A stretch of DNA of 10,272 nt, from contig CAAFOY010000004.1 in NCBI GenBank assembly GCA_900764695.1, positions 1 to 10,272 of the forward strand, in the 5' to 3' direction. The translations under genes and the position numbers were made by a program. The notes below the pieces were generated by a model. That model made no database searches, was not told where the DNA came from, and saw only the letters and a program-made list of their open reading frames with translations. This DNA is from Lachnospiraceae bacterium (GTDB lineage Bacteria; Bacillota_A; Clostridia; Lachnospirales; Lachnospiraceae). Every line of letters begins with the position of its first letter. Within the stretch, counting starts at the first letter, position 1. Shown here in pieces: positions 1 to 7,317 of the stretch.

Positions 1-189
1 AAACAGGAACAGACAACAAAAACGCCTGAGACAACAACTAAGATTGCAGAAACAACTACAAAGAAGCCTGAGCAGACTACAAATAAACAGGAACAGACAA
101 CAAAAACGCCTGAGACAACAACTAAGATTGCAGAAACAACTACAAAGAAGCCTGAGCAGACTACTAATAAACAGGAACAGACAATAAAA
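1..189 (+). repeat. Tandem 84-bp repeat (two full copies plus a partial third) made of 21-bp subunits
   Basis: Copies at 1-84 and 85-168 differ at a single base (A81 versus T165, a silent Thr codon change). A third copy begins at 169 and matches for 21 bases apart from one substitution at about 185, then decays. Each 84-bp copy divides into four 21-bp subunits encoding KQEQTTK, TPETTTK, IAETTTK and KPEQTTN. The repeat is in frame with the coding sequence. The window opens on a repeat boundary, so the array probably extends upstream. Near-identity points to recent expansion by slippage or recombination. Confidence 0.93.
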
Positions 190-546
190 GTTACAGAAGC
201 AACAAATAATGACGGAGCAAATCAGTCAACTATACAACCGACAGCTGATAAAAATATTTTAACTGTTGGAAAGGCAAAGATTACTAAAAAGAAATCATTA
301 AAAAAGAAAATTAAGATAACCTTAAAAAGAGTAACAAATGCCAAAGGATATATTGTTCAGTATTCAACAAGTAAGAAGTTTACAAAAAAGACAACAAAGA
401 CAATTAATGTAGCAAAGACAACAGTTGTTTTGAAAAAATTAAAGAGTAACAAAAAATATTATATAAGAGTAAGAGGGTATGCTGTTTCAAATGATGAAAA
501 GGTATATGGAAAATGGTCAGGAAAAACATCAGTTAAGACTAAATAA
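1..546 (+). CDS. C-terminal part of a repeat-containing surface/secreted protein with fibronectin-III-like domain (5' end outside window)
   Basis: Frame 1 is open from the first base to a TAA at 544-546 and gives 181 residues; the start lies upstream of the window. Residues 1-62 are a Thr/Lys/Glu/Gln-rich tandem repeat of 28 residues, itself four heptads of the pattern xxE[QT]TTK. Residues 63-89 are a low-complexity linker. Residues 90-181 look like the Lys-rich fibronectin-III-like domain common at the C terminus of clostridial exported proteins, with strand signatures YIVQYSTSKKF, KSNKKYYIRVRGY and a closing KWSGKTSVKTK. The layout suggests an extended extracellular stalk joined to a small beta-sandwich. 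The function of the full protein cannot be told because its N-terminal domains are missing. Neither a sortase LPXTG motif nor a membrane anchor is visible at the C terminus. A dedicated hairpin terminator follows 38 bp downstream, so it appears to be transcribed separately from the next gene. Reading frame and domain type are fairly secure; role is unknown. Confidence 0.8.
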   Translation, partial: KQEQTTKTPETTTKIAETTTKKPEQTTNKQEQTTKTPETTTKIAETTTKKPEQTTNKQEQTIKVTEATNNDGANQSTIQPTADKNILTVGKAKITKKKSLKKKIKITLKRVTNAKGYIVQYSTSKKFTKKTTKTINVAKTTVVLKKLKSNKKYYIRVRGYAVSNDEKVYGKWSGKTSVKTK

Positions 547-583
547 TTAAAATCAGAATATTAGAAAAATAACTATGATATAA

Positions 584-634
584 AAAAAGCATGTTGCGTT
601 AGTGTAAAGAAGCCGCTAATGTAATGTGCTTTTT
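584..634 (+). terminator. Intrinsic terminator of the repeat-protein gene
   Basis: A 19-bp stem pairs 584-602 with 616-634 around a 13-nt loop (603-615). Every position pairs in the + strand transcript, four of them as G-U wobbles. The 3' arm ends in five U residues and the 5' side carries seven A residues. On the opposite strand the wobbles become A-C mismatches, so the element is oriented for + transcription. It lies 38 bp after the TAA at 544-546. Confidence 0.75.
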
Positions 635-697
635 GTGTGCAATGATTCACAGAGATAAAATAACTCTATAAAAATTATTTCCCATATGAGCTTATTA

Positions 698-726
698 TTG
701 TGAAAAACATTTTTATTAGATAAAAT
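698..726 (+). promoter_or_regulatory. Predicted sigma-A-type promoter for the CotH-family gene
   Basis: TTGTGA at 698-703 (4 of 6 to consensus) and TAAAAT at 721-726 (5 of 6) are separated by 17 bp. The predicted transcript would have a leader of about 45-50 nt before the ATG at 781, with AAGGAG at 763-768 as ribosome binding site. It lies downstream of the preceding terminator, which supports an independent transcription unit. The background is AT-rich, so chance matches are possible. Confidence 0.45.
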
Positions 727-780
727 ATTTAGTAAGAGATTTGATGAAAAAGGGAATTATTTAAGGAGATAACAGATTTT

Positions 781-3531
781 ATGAATCAAAAAAAATTAAG
801 AAAGGTATTCGCAATAGTTCTTGCAATGGTTATGATGATATCGGGAGTTAATTTCAATTACATTGCCAGGGCAGATGAAACTGAGGAGTCAACATCAACC
901 AAGGCTCCAACAAACTTTAAGGTTATTAATTATGGAAAGTATACGGGAATTTATGTGCTGAAATTCGATTCAGTAGAAAATGCAACATCATATAACGTGT
1001 ATATTGATAATGAGGCAACTGTTGTGAAATCTGTAAAGAGCAGTGGTGAATATTTAACAAATAAGCAATTGAGCAAATATTCAAATGGTGAGCATACATT
1101 TTACCTTACAGCTGTTTACGCAGATGGTACGGAATCTGACAAATCAGAAGGAGTTATAGTTGATAAAGAAAACTCATCAGGAGATGATGATATTGCCCAG
1201 ATTTATATTGAAACGGATAAAAATGTAGACGCCTTAAAAATTAATAAAGACATGGGAAAATTGACAGCATCAATTACAGCAATAGATAATCAGGGAAAGT
1301 ATAAAGATATTGTTGATGCTACAAATAAAACAACAATTAAGGTGCGTGGAAATTCAACTGCGTTAGCAGACAAAAAAGCATATAATATTACATTTAACAA
1401 AAAGAAAGATTTGTTCGGCTTAAGCTCTGCATTTGACGGTACCGGAGCAGGAGCAAAGAAATGGAGCCTTCTTGCAAATGCATTTGATAAATCTTTAATA
1501 AGAAACAAACTTGCACTGGATTTAAATACAGCATTTGGAATTCCATTTACATCACAGTCAAGATTTGTTGACTTATATTTAAACGGCCGATATATGGGAA
1601 ATTATCTTTTAGTTGAATCCGTTGAAGCCGGTACGGACAGAGTTAATATTGATTCGGAAAATCCGGAAAGTGATGATATTTTAATTGAGTTAGAGAACAA
1701 TGAAAAAGATGAAGAAGGTGTAGATTATCTTATTACAACAAGATATGAACAGAGATTTAACATAGGTTCCCCTGAAAGAGGAGATATGTTTGATTCCGAT
1801 ACACCGGAAGACACTGCGGCAATACAAAAAAAGAAAGAAAGCACTTTAAAAATACTCAATGGTTTTGAAGATGCCCTTGCAACAGGTGATTTTTCAAAAG
1901 TAGAAAAATATATTGATGTAGAGTCATTTGTTAATTTTTATCTTGTAAGTGAAATATTTAAAAATCAGGATATTGCATATAGCTCAACAAGATTTTACAT
2001 TACAAAAAAGACAGGTGATGAAAAGTATAAAATATACGCAGGCCCGGCATGGGATTTTGACCTCTCAAGTGGAAATGTAGCCCCTCATTACTATGGAGAT
2101 GCAGCTACAGACTATAAATATTGGAAAGCAACTGATATGAAATGGTTTGATAAATTAACATCCATAAAAGAATTTAAATTAAAAGTAGTAAATAGATTTT
2201 ATGAAAAAATGGATGATATCACTGCATTATATAGTGGGGATAATAGTGAGATAAATACACTTCTTAAAGAATATGGAAATTCTTACAGAAGAAATTACAC
2301 TGCCGTTGAAAATGGCGGAGCCGGATGGAGTGAAACAGTAAAAGATTCAGCAGACGGATATAGTTATGCAAATATCGGATGGGCATCATTTGATGCAGCT
2401 GTTAATTATTTAAGAGATTGGCTTGAAAATCGTGTTGAATGGTTAAAAGTAAAATGGTCTAAAGAGTATTATCTTGGTGAAAAGGATTATGAATATTCAA
2501 GCACTCAGGTTAATGGAAATTATAAGTACGACACTGATATTAAAATAGATTCGGTTGCATATAAGAATATCATAACAGGAAATGAAAATGTCGTTGCGTC
2601 ATCAGGACAGAATTCAGCTAAAAATATTGTTGATGGAAATATGGGGACAAGATGGGGAAGTGAATATAAAGATCCTCAGAACATAGTTGTTGATTTAGGT
2701 CAGGTATATTCCGGCTTGAAAAAAGTAGCAATTAATTGGGAAGCAGCTAATGCAAGGGATTACATTATTGAACTTTCTACAGATGGCAACAATTATACTA
2801 CAGCTGCTGACATAAGAGATGCTGCTTCAGAAAATAATCGTTTGGATGAGATTGTATTTAATAATGGAAAGACAGCAAGATACATACGAATTACGGGAAC
2901 AGCCAGAAACTTAACATATGGATATTCTATATATGAAGTTGCCGTATATAATATTAAGGCTCCAATATTAACAGATTCCTTAAAGATTGAAGGAAATCAG
3001 ATGAGTACATGTTTTGGTGGCGTTGATGGTGCAATAGGTATTAGAAGTATTTATTCTGTAGAGAATGCAATTGAGAATATTAAAGTAAGTGAAGTCGGAG
3101 TTATTTATGGAGTAGTTACAGAAAAAAATCCTATTTCTGTAAATGATATGATTATAAACAGCGATAATAAATATGTATATAATTGTGCAGCAACTGCAAA
3201 GGGCAAATTAGACAAGGTTTATGGAGATTCACAGACAGCATCATATTATGCAAGAACAATGAATATATCTGATTTTTCAGCACAGGGATATAGTATGACA
3301 TATTATGTAAGACCTTATGCAATTTTAGAAGATGGAACAATAGCTTATGGTGACATAAAATCTTTCTCTATGTATAATATAGCAGATGATTTATATCAGG
3401 GTTCTAAGATGAATACAGTTATAGCACACAACTATTTGTTCAACAAAATTTTAAAGATTGTAAATAACAATTATAAGGAAGTTGAATATGGATGGGGAAA
3501 CGGAATAGTTAAGCCATCGCAGGCAAATTAA
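781..3531 (+). CDS. Exported CotH kinase family protein with fibronectin-like and F5/8 type C (discoidin) domains
   Basis: The protein has 916 residues. Residues 1-31 form a signal peptide (MNQKKLRK basic start, hydrophobic AIVLAMVMMISGV core, cleavage probably after ARA-31), so it is exported. Residues about 42-127 look like a fibronectin-III fold. Residues about 145-560 are the CotH kinase domain: IKVRGNST (186-193), KKAYNITF (198-205), KKWSLLANAFDKSLIRNKLA, VDLYLNGRYMGNYLLVES (263-280) and the hallmark GPAWDFDL (421-428), whose DFD acidic residues are expected to bind metal. CotH proteins are atypical kinases first known from Bacillus spore coats; secreted clostridial versions are mostly uncharacterised. 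Residues about 590-725 match a discoidin-type carbohydrate-binding domain (ENVVASSGQ, IVDGNMGTRWGSE, VVDLGQ, ARYIRITG). Residues about 733-916 form a further module I cannot name. The start is fixed by the signal peptide and AAGGAG at 763-768. A role as an extracellular or wall-associated kinase bound to glycans is inferred; the substrate is unknown. No frameshift is seen and the DFD motif is intact. No clear intrinsic terminator follows. Confidence 0.9.
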   Translation: MNQKKLRKVFAIVLAMVMMISGVNFNYIARADETEESTSTKAPTNFKVINYGKYTGIYVLKFDSVENATSYNVYIDNEATVVKSVKSSGEYLTNKQLSKYSNGEHTFYLTAVYADGTESDKSEGVIVDKENSSGDDDIAQIYIETDKNVDALKINKDMGKLTASITAIDNQGKYKDIVDATNKTTIKVRGNSTALADKKAYNITFNKKKDLFGLSSAFDGTGAGAKKWSLLANAFDKSLIRNKLALDLNTAFGIPFTSQSRFVDLYLNGRYMGNYLLVESVEAGTDRVNIDSENPESDDILIELENNEKDEEGVDYLITTRYEQRFNIGSPERGDMFDSDTPEDTAAIQKKKESTLKILNGFEDALATGDFSKVEKYIDVESFVNFYLVSEIFKNQDIAYSSTRFYITKKTGDEKYKIYAGPAWDFDLSSGNVAPHYYGDAATDYKYWKATDMKWFDKLTSIKEFKLKVVNRFYEKMDDITALYSGDNSEINTLLKEYGNSYRRNYTAVENGGAGWSETVKDSADGYSYANIGWASFDAAVNYLRDWLENRVEWLKVKWSKEYYLGEKDYEYSSTQVNGNYKYDTDIKIDSVAYKNIITGNENVVASSGQNSAKNIVDGNMGTRWGSEYKDPQNIVVDLGQVYSGLKKVAINWEAANARDYIIELSTDGNNYTTAADIRDAASENNRLDEIVFNNGKTARYIRITGTARNLTYGYSIYEVAVYNIKAPILTDSLKIEGNQMSTCFGGVDGAIGIRSIYSVENAIENIKVSEVGVIYGVVTEKNPISVNDMIINSDNKYVYNCAATAKGKLDKVYGDSQTASYYARTMNISDFSAQGYSMTYYVRPYAILEDGTIAYGDIKSFSMYNIADDLYQGSKMNTVIAHNYLFNKILKIVNNNYKEVEYGWGNGIVKPSQAN

Positions 3532-3625
3532 AGTTATGATAAAATATAAATGTGATAAATTTAAAATGATTATATTTAGTGCTAAATAAATTTAAGTAGT
3601 TAACTTGATATCAATAATTTTATAA

Positions 3626-3655
3626 TTGACAAATTAATAAATGCGATACTATAAT
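3626..3655 (+). promoter_or_regulatory. Near-consensus sigma-A promoter driving the ileS T-box leader
   Basis: A perfect -35 TTGACA (3626-3631) and perfect -10 TATAAT (3650-3655) are separated by 18 bp. Transcription should start near 3662, giving a leader of about 380 nt ahead of ileS. Such a strong promoter is expected for a gene controlled mainly by transcription attenuation. A second TATAAT overlaps at 3655-3660 but sits 23 bp from the -35. Confidence 0.85.
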
Positions 3656-3704
3656 ATAATGTAAGTGTCAAGAGACATAGAAAGCGAATTTGTTCGCAAT
3701 ATGA

Positions 3705-3982
3705 TAAAGACTTTGATGGAGACAGTAATATAGTAGTAAAAGTAATAGAGAGTCCGGGATGGTGGAAGCCGGATACAAGTAACTGGTATATGAATATCAC
3801 TCCGGAGTTTCAACCCGAATGAATGACTGAATAACGACTGACTTAATTTGACGGAAGTTATTTAAGTAGGAGTTGACGGATTTCCTCCGTTACAGGGAAC
3901 ACATATGCAAGGAAACTTAAGTATGCTGTAAAGGTGGTTAAACGAATAACAGACATTCGTCCTTTATGGGCGGATGTCTTTT
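3705..3982 (+). promoter_or_regulatory. T-box riboswitch, isoleucine (AUC) specifier, controlling ileS
   Basis: This is a tRNA-sensing leader that lets transcription continue when uncharged tRNA-Ile binds. Stem I: GGAG (3718-3721) pairs with CTCC (3800-3803) below the specifier loop. The loop has AGTA (3724-3727) on the 5' side and GAATATCA (3792-3799) on the 3' side. The specifier codon is ATC at 3796-3798, followed by the usual purine (A3799). ATATA (3728-3732) pairs with TATAT (3787-3791) above it. The distal arm has an AGAGAG bulge region (3747-3752) and TCCGG/CCGGA (3753-3757/3769-3773) closing a GATGGTGGAAG loop. A stem III hairpin pairs TGACGGA (3874-3880) with TCCGTTA. Antiterminator: AAAGG (3930-3934) with CCTTT (3961-3965), a 7-nt bulge TGGTTAA (3935-3941), then ACGAAT (3942-3947) with ATTCGT (3955-3960). 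In the TGGT bulge, the last T would pair with discriminator A73 of tRNA-Ile. The competing terminator occupies 3951-3982. ileS directly downstream confirms the assignment. The 5' boundary is approximate. Confidence 0.93.
3951..3982 (+). terminator. Regulated terminator hairpin of the ileS T-box
   Basis: AGACATTCGTCC (3951-3962) pairs over 12 bp with GGGCGGATGTCT (3968-3979), including two G-U pairs, around the loop TTTAT. The stem runs into a T tract at 3979-3982. Bases 3955-3962 are also the 3' strand of the antiterminator, so the two folds exclude each other. That is the switch: uncharged tRNA-Ile favours the antiterminator, otherwise transcription stops here. Confidence 0.9.
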
Positions 3983-4040
3983 CTATTTTATCAGCAAAAT
4001 TTTAAGAAACTTATTTAATACTTAGTAAAGGAGTAAGAAT

Positions 4041-7000
4041 ATGTACAACAAAGTATCACCAAATCTCGACTTTGTAGAAAGAGAAAAGAAAACAGAAAAA
4101 TTCTGGAAAGACAATGACATTTTTGAAAAAAGTATGGAAAGCAGAAAGCAGGGACCAACATATACTTTTTATGACGGACCTCCAACAGCTAATGGAAAGC
4201 CACATATCGGACACGTTTTAACACGTGTTATTAAAGATATGATCCCAAGATACAGAACAATGAAGGGATATATGGTTCCAAGAAAAGCAGGATGGGATAC
4301 TCATGGACTTCCTGTAGAACTTGAAGTAGAAAAGTTATTAGGATTAAATGGAAAAGAACAGATTGAAGAATATGGTATGGAACCTTTCATCAAGAAATGT
4401 AAGGAATCTGTATGGAAATATAAAGGAATGTGGGAAGATTTCTCAGGAACAGTTGGTTTCTGGGCTGATATGGATAACCCATATGTAACTTATGATGACA
4501 ATTTCATTGAATCTGAATGGTGGGCTCTTAAGAATATTTGGGATAAGAAGTTATTATACAAAGGATTTAAGATTGTACCTTATTGCCCTAGATGTGGAAC
4601 ACCTCTTTCATCACAGGAAGTTGCACAGGGATATAAGTCAGTAAAAGAGCGTTCAGCAATCGTTAGATTTAAGGTTGTTGGAGAAGATGCTTATTTCCTT
4701 GCATGGACAACAACACCTTGGACTCTTCCATCTAACGTAGCTCTTTGTGTTAACCCTAACGACACATATTGTAAAGTAAAGGCTGCTGACGGATATACTT
4801 ACTATATGGCAGAAGCATTACTAGACACAGTATTAGGTAAGCTTGCTACAGAAGATGAAAAGGCTTATGAAGTATTAGAAACAATGAAGGGTGCAGACCT
4901 TGAAAATAAAGAATATGAACCATTATATGATTGTGCAAAAGCTATTGCTGATAAGCAGAGAAAGAAAGGTTTCTTTGTAACATGTGACACATACGTTACT
5001 ATGAGCGATGGTACAGGTATCGTTCATATCGCACCGGCATTTGGTGAAGACGATGCTAATGTAGGACGTAAATATGACCTTCCATTTGTACAGCTTGTAA
5101 ATGATAAAGGACAGCTTACAGACGATACACCTTATGCAGGATTATTTGTTAAGGATGCTGACCCTAAGGTATTAGTTGACCTTGATAAGAGAGGACAGTT
5201 ATTCGACGCACCTAAGTTTGAACATGATTATCCACACTGCTGGAGATGTGATACACCATTAATTTACTATGCAAGAGAATCATGGTTTATCAAGATGACA
5301 GAAGTTAAGGATAAGCTTGTTGCAAATAACAATACAGTAAACTGGATTCCAAAATCAATAGGTGAAGGACGTTTTGGAAACTGGCTTGAAAATGTACAGG
5401 ATTGGGGTATTTCAAGAAACCGTTATTGGGGTACACCGCTTAATATCTGGGAATGCTGCGATTGCGGATGTCAGGAATCAATTGGCAGCCGTGCAGAATT
5501 AGCAGAAAGAAGTGGAAATCCTGATGATGCAAAAGTAGAATTACACAGACCATATATTGATGAAGTTACATTCAAATGTAAAAAATGTGGTGGCACAATG
5601 AAGAGAGTACCGGAAGTTATTGACTGCTGGTTCGATTCAGGAGCAATGCCATTTGCACAGCATCATTATCCATTTGAAAATAAGGACTTATTTGAACAGC
5701 AGTTCCCGGCAGATTTTATTTCAGAAGCTGTAGACCAGACAAGAGGATGGTTCTATTCATTAATGGCTGAATCAACATTATTATTTGACAAAGCACCATA
5801 TAAGAATGTTATTGTACTTGGTCATGTACAGGATGAAAATGGTCAGAAGATGAGTAAGTCAAAGGGTAATGCGGTTGATCCATTCGAAGCATTAGGACAG
5901 TATGGAGCAGATGCAATAAGATGGTATTTCTATACTAACTCAGCACCATGGCTTCCAAACCGTTTCCATGGAAAAGCAGTTCAGGAAGGACAGCGTAAAT
6001 TCATGGGAACACTTTGGAACACATATGCTTTCTATGTTTTATATGCTGAAATTGACCAGTTTGACCCAACAAAATACACACTTAATTATGATAAGTTAAG
6101 TGTTATGGATAAATGGTTATTATCAAAACTTAACACTATGGTTAAATCAGTTGATGATAATCTTGCAAATTACAGAATCCCTGAAGCTGCAAGAGCATTA
6201 GATGATTTTGTAGATGATATGAGTAACTGGTATGTAAGACGTTCAAGAGAACGTTTCTGGGCGAAAGATATGCCACAGGATAAGATTAATGCATACATGA
6301 CATTATATACAGCACTTGTAACTGTATCAAAGGCAGCAGCACCTATGATTCCATTTATGACAGAAGATATTTATCAGAATATCGTTAAGAATGTAGATGC
6401 AACAGCACCTGAAAGTATTCATTTATGTGACTTCCCTGAAGTTAATGAAGCTTTCATTGATAAAGAATTAGAAGAAAACATGGAAAATGTTCTTGAAGTT
6501 GTAGTAATGGGTAGAGCATGTAGAAATGCATCAGGTATTAAGAACAGACAGCCTATCGGAAAGATGATGGTTAAGGCAGAATTTGATTTATCTGAATTCT
6601 ACAAAGAAATCATTGAAGATGAATTAAATGTTAAGACTGTTGAATTTACAGATGATGTAAGTGCATTTACTTCATATTCATTTAAACCACAGCTTAAGAC
6701 AGTTGGACCTAAATATGGAAAAGTATTAGGAAAGATTAAGGCTGCACTTGCTGAATTAGATGGAAATAAAGCAATGGCACAGTTAAATGCTGAAGGCGCA
6801 TTAAAATTTGATTTCGATGGAACAGAAGTTGTTCTTGAAAAAGATGATTTATTAATTGATACAGCTCAGGTTGAAGGATATGTATCAGAAAGTGACAACA
6901 ATATTACTGTAGTGTTAGACACTAATTTATCACCTGAATTAATTGAAGAAGGTTTTGTAAGAGAAATAATCAGTAAGATTCAGACTATGAGAAAAGAAGC

Positions 7001-7199
7001 CGGATTTGAGGTCATGGATAAAATCGTAGTTAATGTTTCTAAAAACGATTCAATTATTAAAGTAGTTACTGACAATTTAGACGAAATTAAGGCTGAAGTG
7101 TTGGCAAATGAAATCGTTTTTGATAAAATCGAAGGGTACTCGAAAGAGTGGAATATTAACGGTGAGAAAGTTACTCTTGGTGTAGAAAAAGTGCAGTAA
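4041..7199 (+). CDS. ileS: Isoleucine--tRNA ligase (long, type 2 form)
   Basis: This class Ia cytoplasmic synthetase charges tRNA-Ile with isoleucine and removes misactivated valine. The protein has 1052 residues, the length of the long 'type 2' IleRS group (Thermus and eukaryote-like) and longer than the usual E. coli or Bacillus type of about 920-940. The catalytic Rossmann fold carries PPTANGKPHIGH with HIGH at 55-58, GWDTHGLPVE at 84-93, DQTRGWFY at 565-572, and KMSKS at 603-607. The editing domain (CP1, about 200-400) has WTTTPWTLPSN (222-232) and GTGIVHIAPAFGEDD (324-338) with the conserved editing acids. Cys pairs at 182/185 and 400/403, and a second set at 472-477 and 513/516, resemble the two zinc sites of long IleRS. 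The anticodon-binding helical domain spans about 690-840 (SNWYVRRSRERFW). The extended C-terminal region (850-1052) replaces the C-terminal zinc finger of type 1 enzymes. AAAGGAG at 4027-4033, 7 nt before the ATG, fixes the start. Expression is governed by the isoleucine T-box just upstream. Confidence 0.98.
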   Translation: MYNKVSPNLDFVEREKKTEKFWKDNDIFEKSMESRKQGPTYTFYDGPPTANGKPHIGHVLTRVIKDMIPRYRTMKGYMVPRKAGWDTHGLPVELEVEKLLGLNGKEQIEEYGMEPFIKKCKESVWKYKGMWEDFSGTVGFWADMDNPYVTYDDNFIESEWWALKNIWDKKLLYKGFKIVPYCPRCGTPLSSQEVAQGYKSVKERSAIVRFKVVGEDAYFLAWTTTPWTLPSNVALCVNPNDTYCKVKAADGYTYYMAEALLDTVLGKLATEDEKAYEVLETMKGADLENKEYEPLYDCAKAIADKQRKKGFFVTCDTYVTMSDGTGIVHIAPAFGEDDANVGRKYDLPFVQLVNDKGQLTDDTPYAGLFVKDADPKVLVDLDKRGQLFDAPKFEHDYPHCWRCDTPLIYYARESWFIKMTEVKDKLVANNNTVNWIPKSIGEGRFGNWLENVQDWGISRNRYWGTPLNIWECCDCGCQESIGSRAELAERSGNPDDAKVELHRPYIDEVTFKCKKCGGTMKRVPEVIDCWFDSGAMPFAQHHYPFENKDLFEQQFPADFISEAVDQTRGWFYSLMAESTLLFDKAPYKNVIVLGHVQDENGQKMSKSKGNAVDPFEALGQYGADAIRWYFYTNSAPWLPNRFHGKAVQEGQRKFMGTLWNTYAFYVLYAEIDQFDPTKYTLNYDKLSVMDKWLLSKLNTMVKSVDDNLANYRIPEAARALDDFVDDMSNWYVRRSRERFWAKDMPQDKINAYMTLYTALVTVSKAAAPMIPFMTEDIYQNIVKNVDATAPESIHLCDFPEVNEAFIDKELEENMENVLEVVVMGRACRNASGIKNRQPIGKMMVKAEFDLSEFYKEIIEDELNVKTVEFTDDVSAFTSYSFKPQLKTVGPKYGKVLGKIKAALAELDGNKAMAQLNAEGALKFDFDGTEVVLEKDDLLIDTAQVEGYVSESDNNITVVLDTNLSPELIEEGFVREIISKIQTMRKEAGFEVMDKIVVNVSKNDSIIKVVTDNLDEIKAEVLANEIVFDKIEGYSKEWNINGEKVTLGVEKVQ

Positions 7200-7238
7200 T
7201 ACTTAACCCGAATAAATATACTAACAGATAGCTTTGTA

Positions 7239-7268
7239 AAGTGACGGATAATATTCTATTCGTCACTT
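7239..7268 (+). repeat. 12-bp inverted repeat in the ileS-glgP gap; hairpin without a T tract
   Basis: AAGTGACGGATA (7239-7250) pairs with TATTCGTCACTT (7257-7268), with one G-U pair, around the loop ATATTC. The 3' side continues AATACTTAAG with no T run, and the opposite strand has none either. It is therefore a poor intrinsic terminator. It could be a leaky terminator, an mRNA-processing or 3'-stabilising hairpin, or an operator. It lies 40-69 bp after the ileS stop and about 50 bp before the glgP start. Confidence 0.7.
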
Positions 7269-7317
7269 AATACTTAAGATAAGAAAAGTACCGTAAATAA
7301 TTATGGAGGAAAACTAA

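Noticed and set aside
1..189. Direct repeats that might suggest a CRISPR array
   Set aside because: Copies are contiguous with no unique spacers, the unit is 84 bp, and the whole array is in frame within an open coding sequence.
1290..1508. Minus-strand open frame inside the CotH-family gene
   Set aside because: It lies wholly within a well-supported gene, has no ribosome binding site context, and encodes nothing recognisable; the same holds for minus-strand frames at 3152-3340, 7849-8049 and 9204-9422.
3573..3588. TATTTAG/CTAAATA palindrome after the CotH-family gene as a terminator
   Set aside because: It is a short AT-only stem with a tiny loop and is followed by AAATTTA rather than a T tract; chance is likely in this AT-rich stretch.
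3600..3800. Minus-strand open frame overlapping the ileS leader
   Set aside because: It covers the promoter and T-box stem I, whose structure explains the sequence.
7247..7252. GATAAT as a -10 for a glgP promoter
   Set aside because: The sequence 16-18 bp upstream (around 7223-7230) has no TTG-like -35, and the hexamer is part of the inverted repeat.
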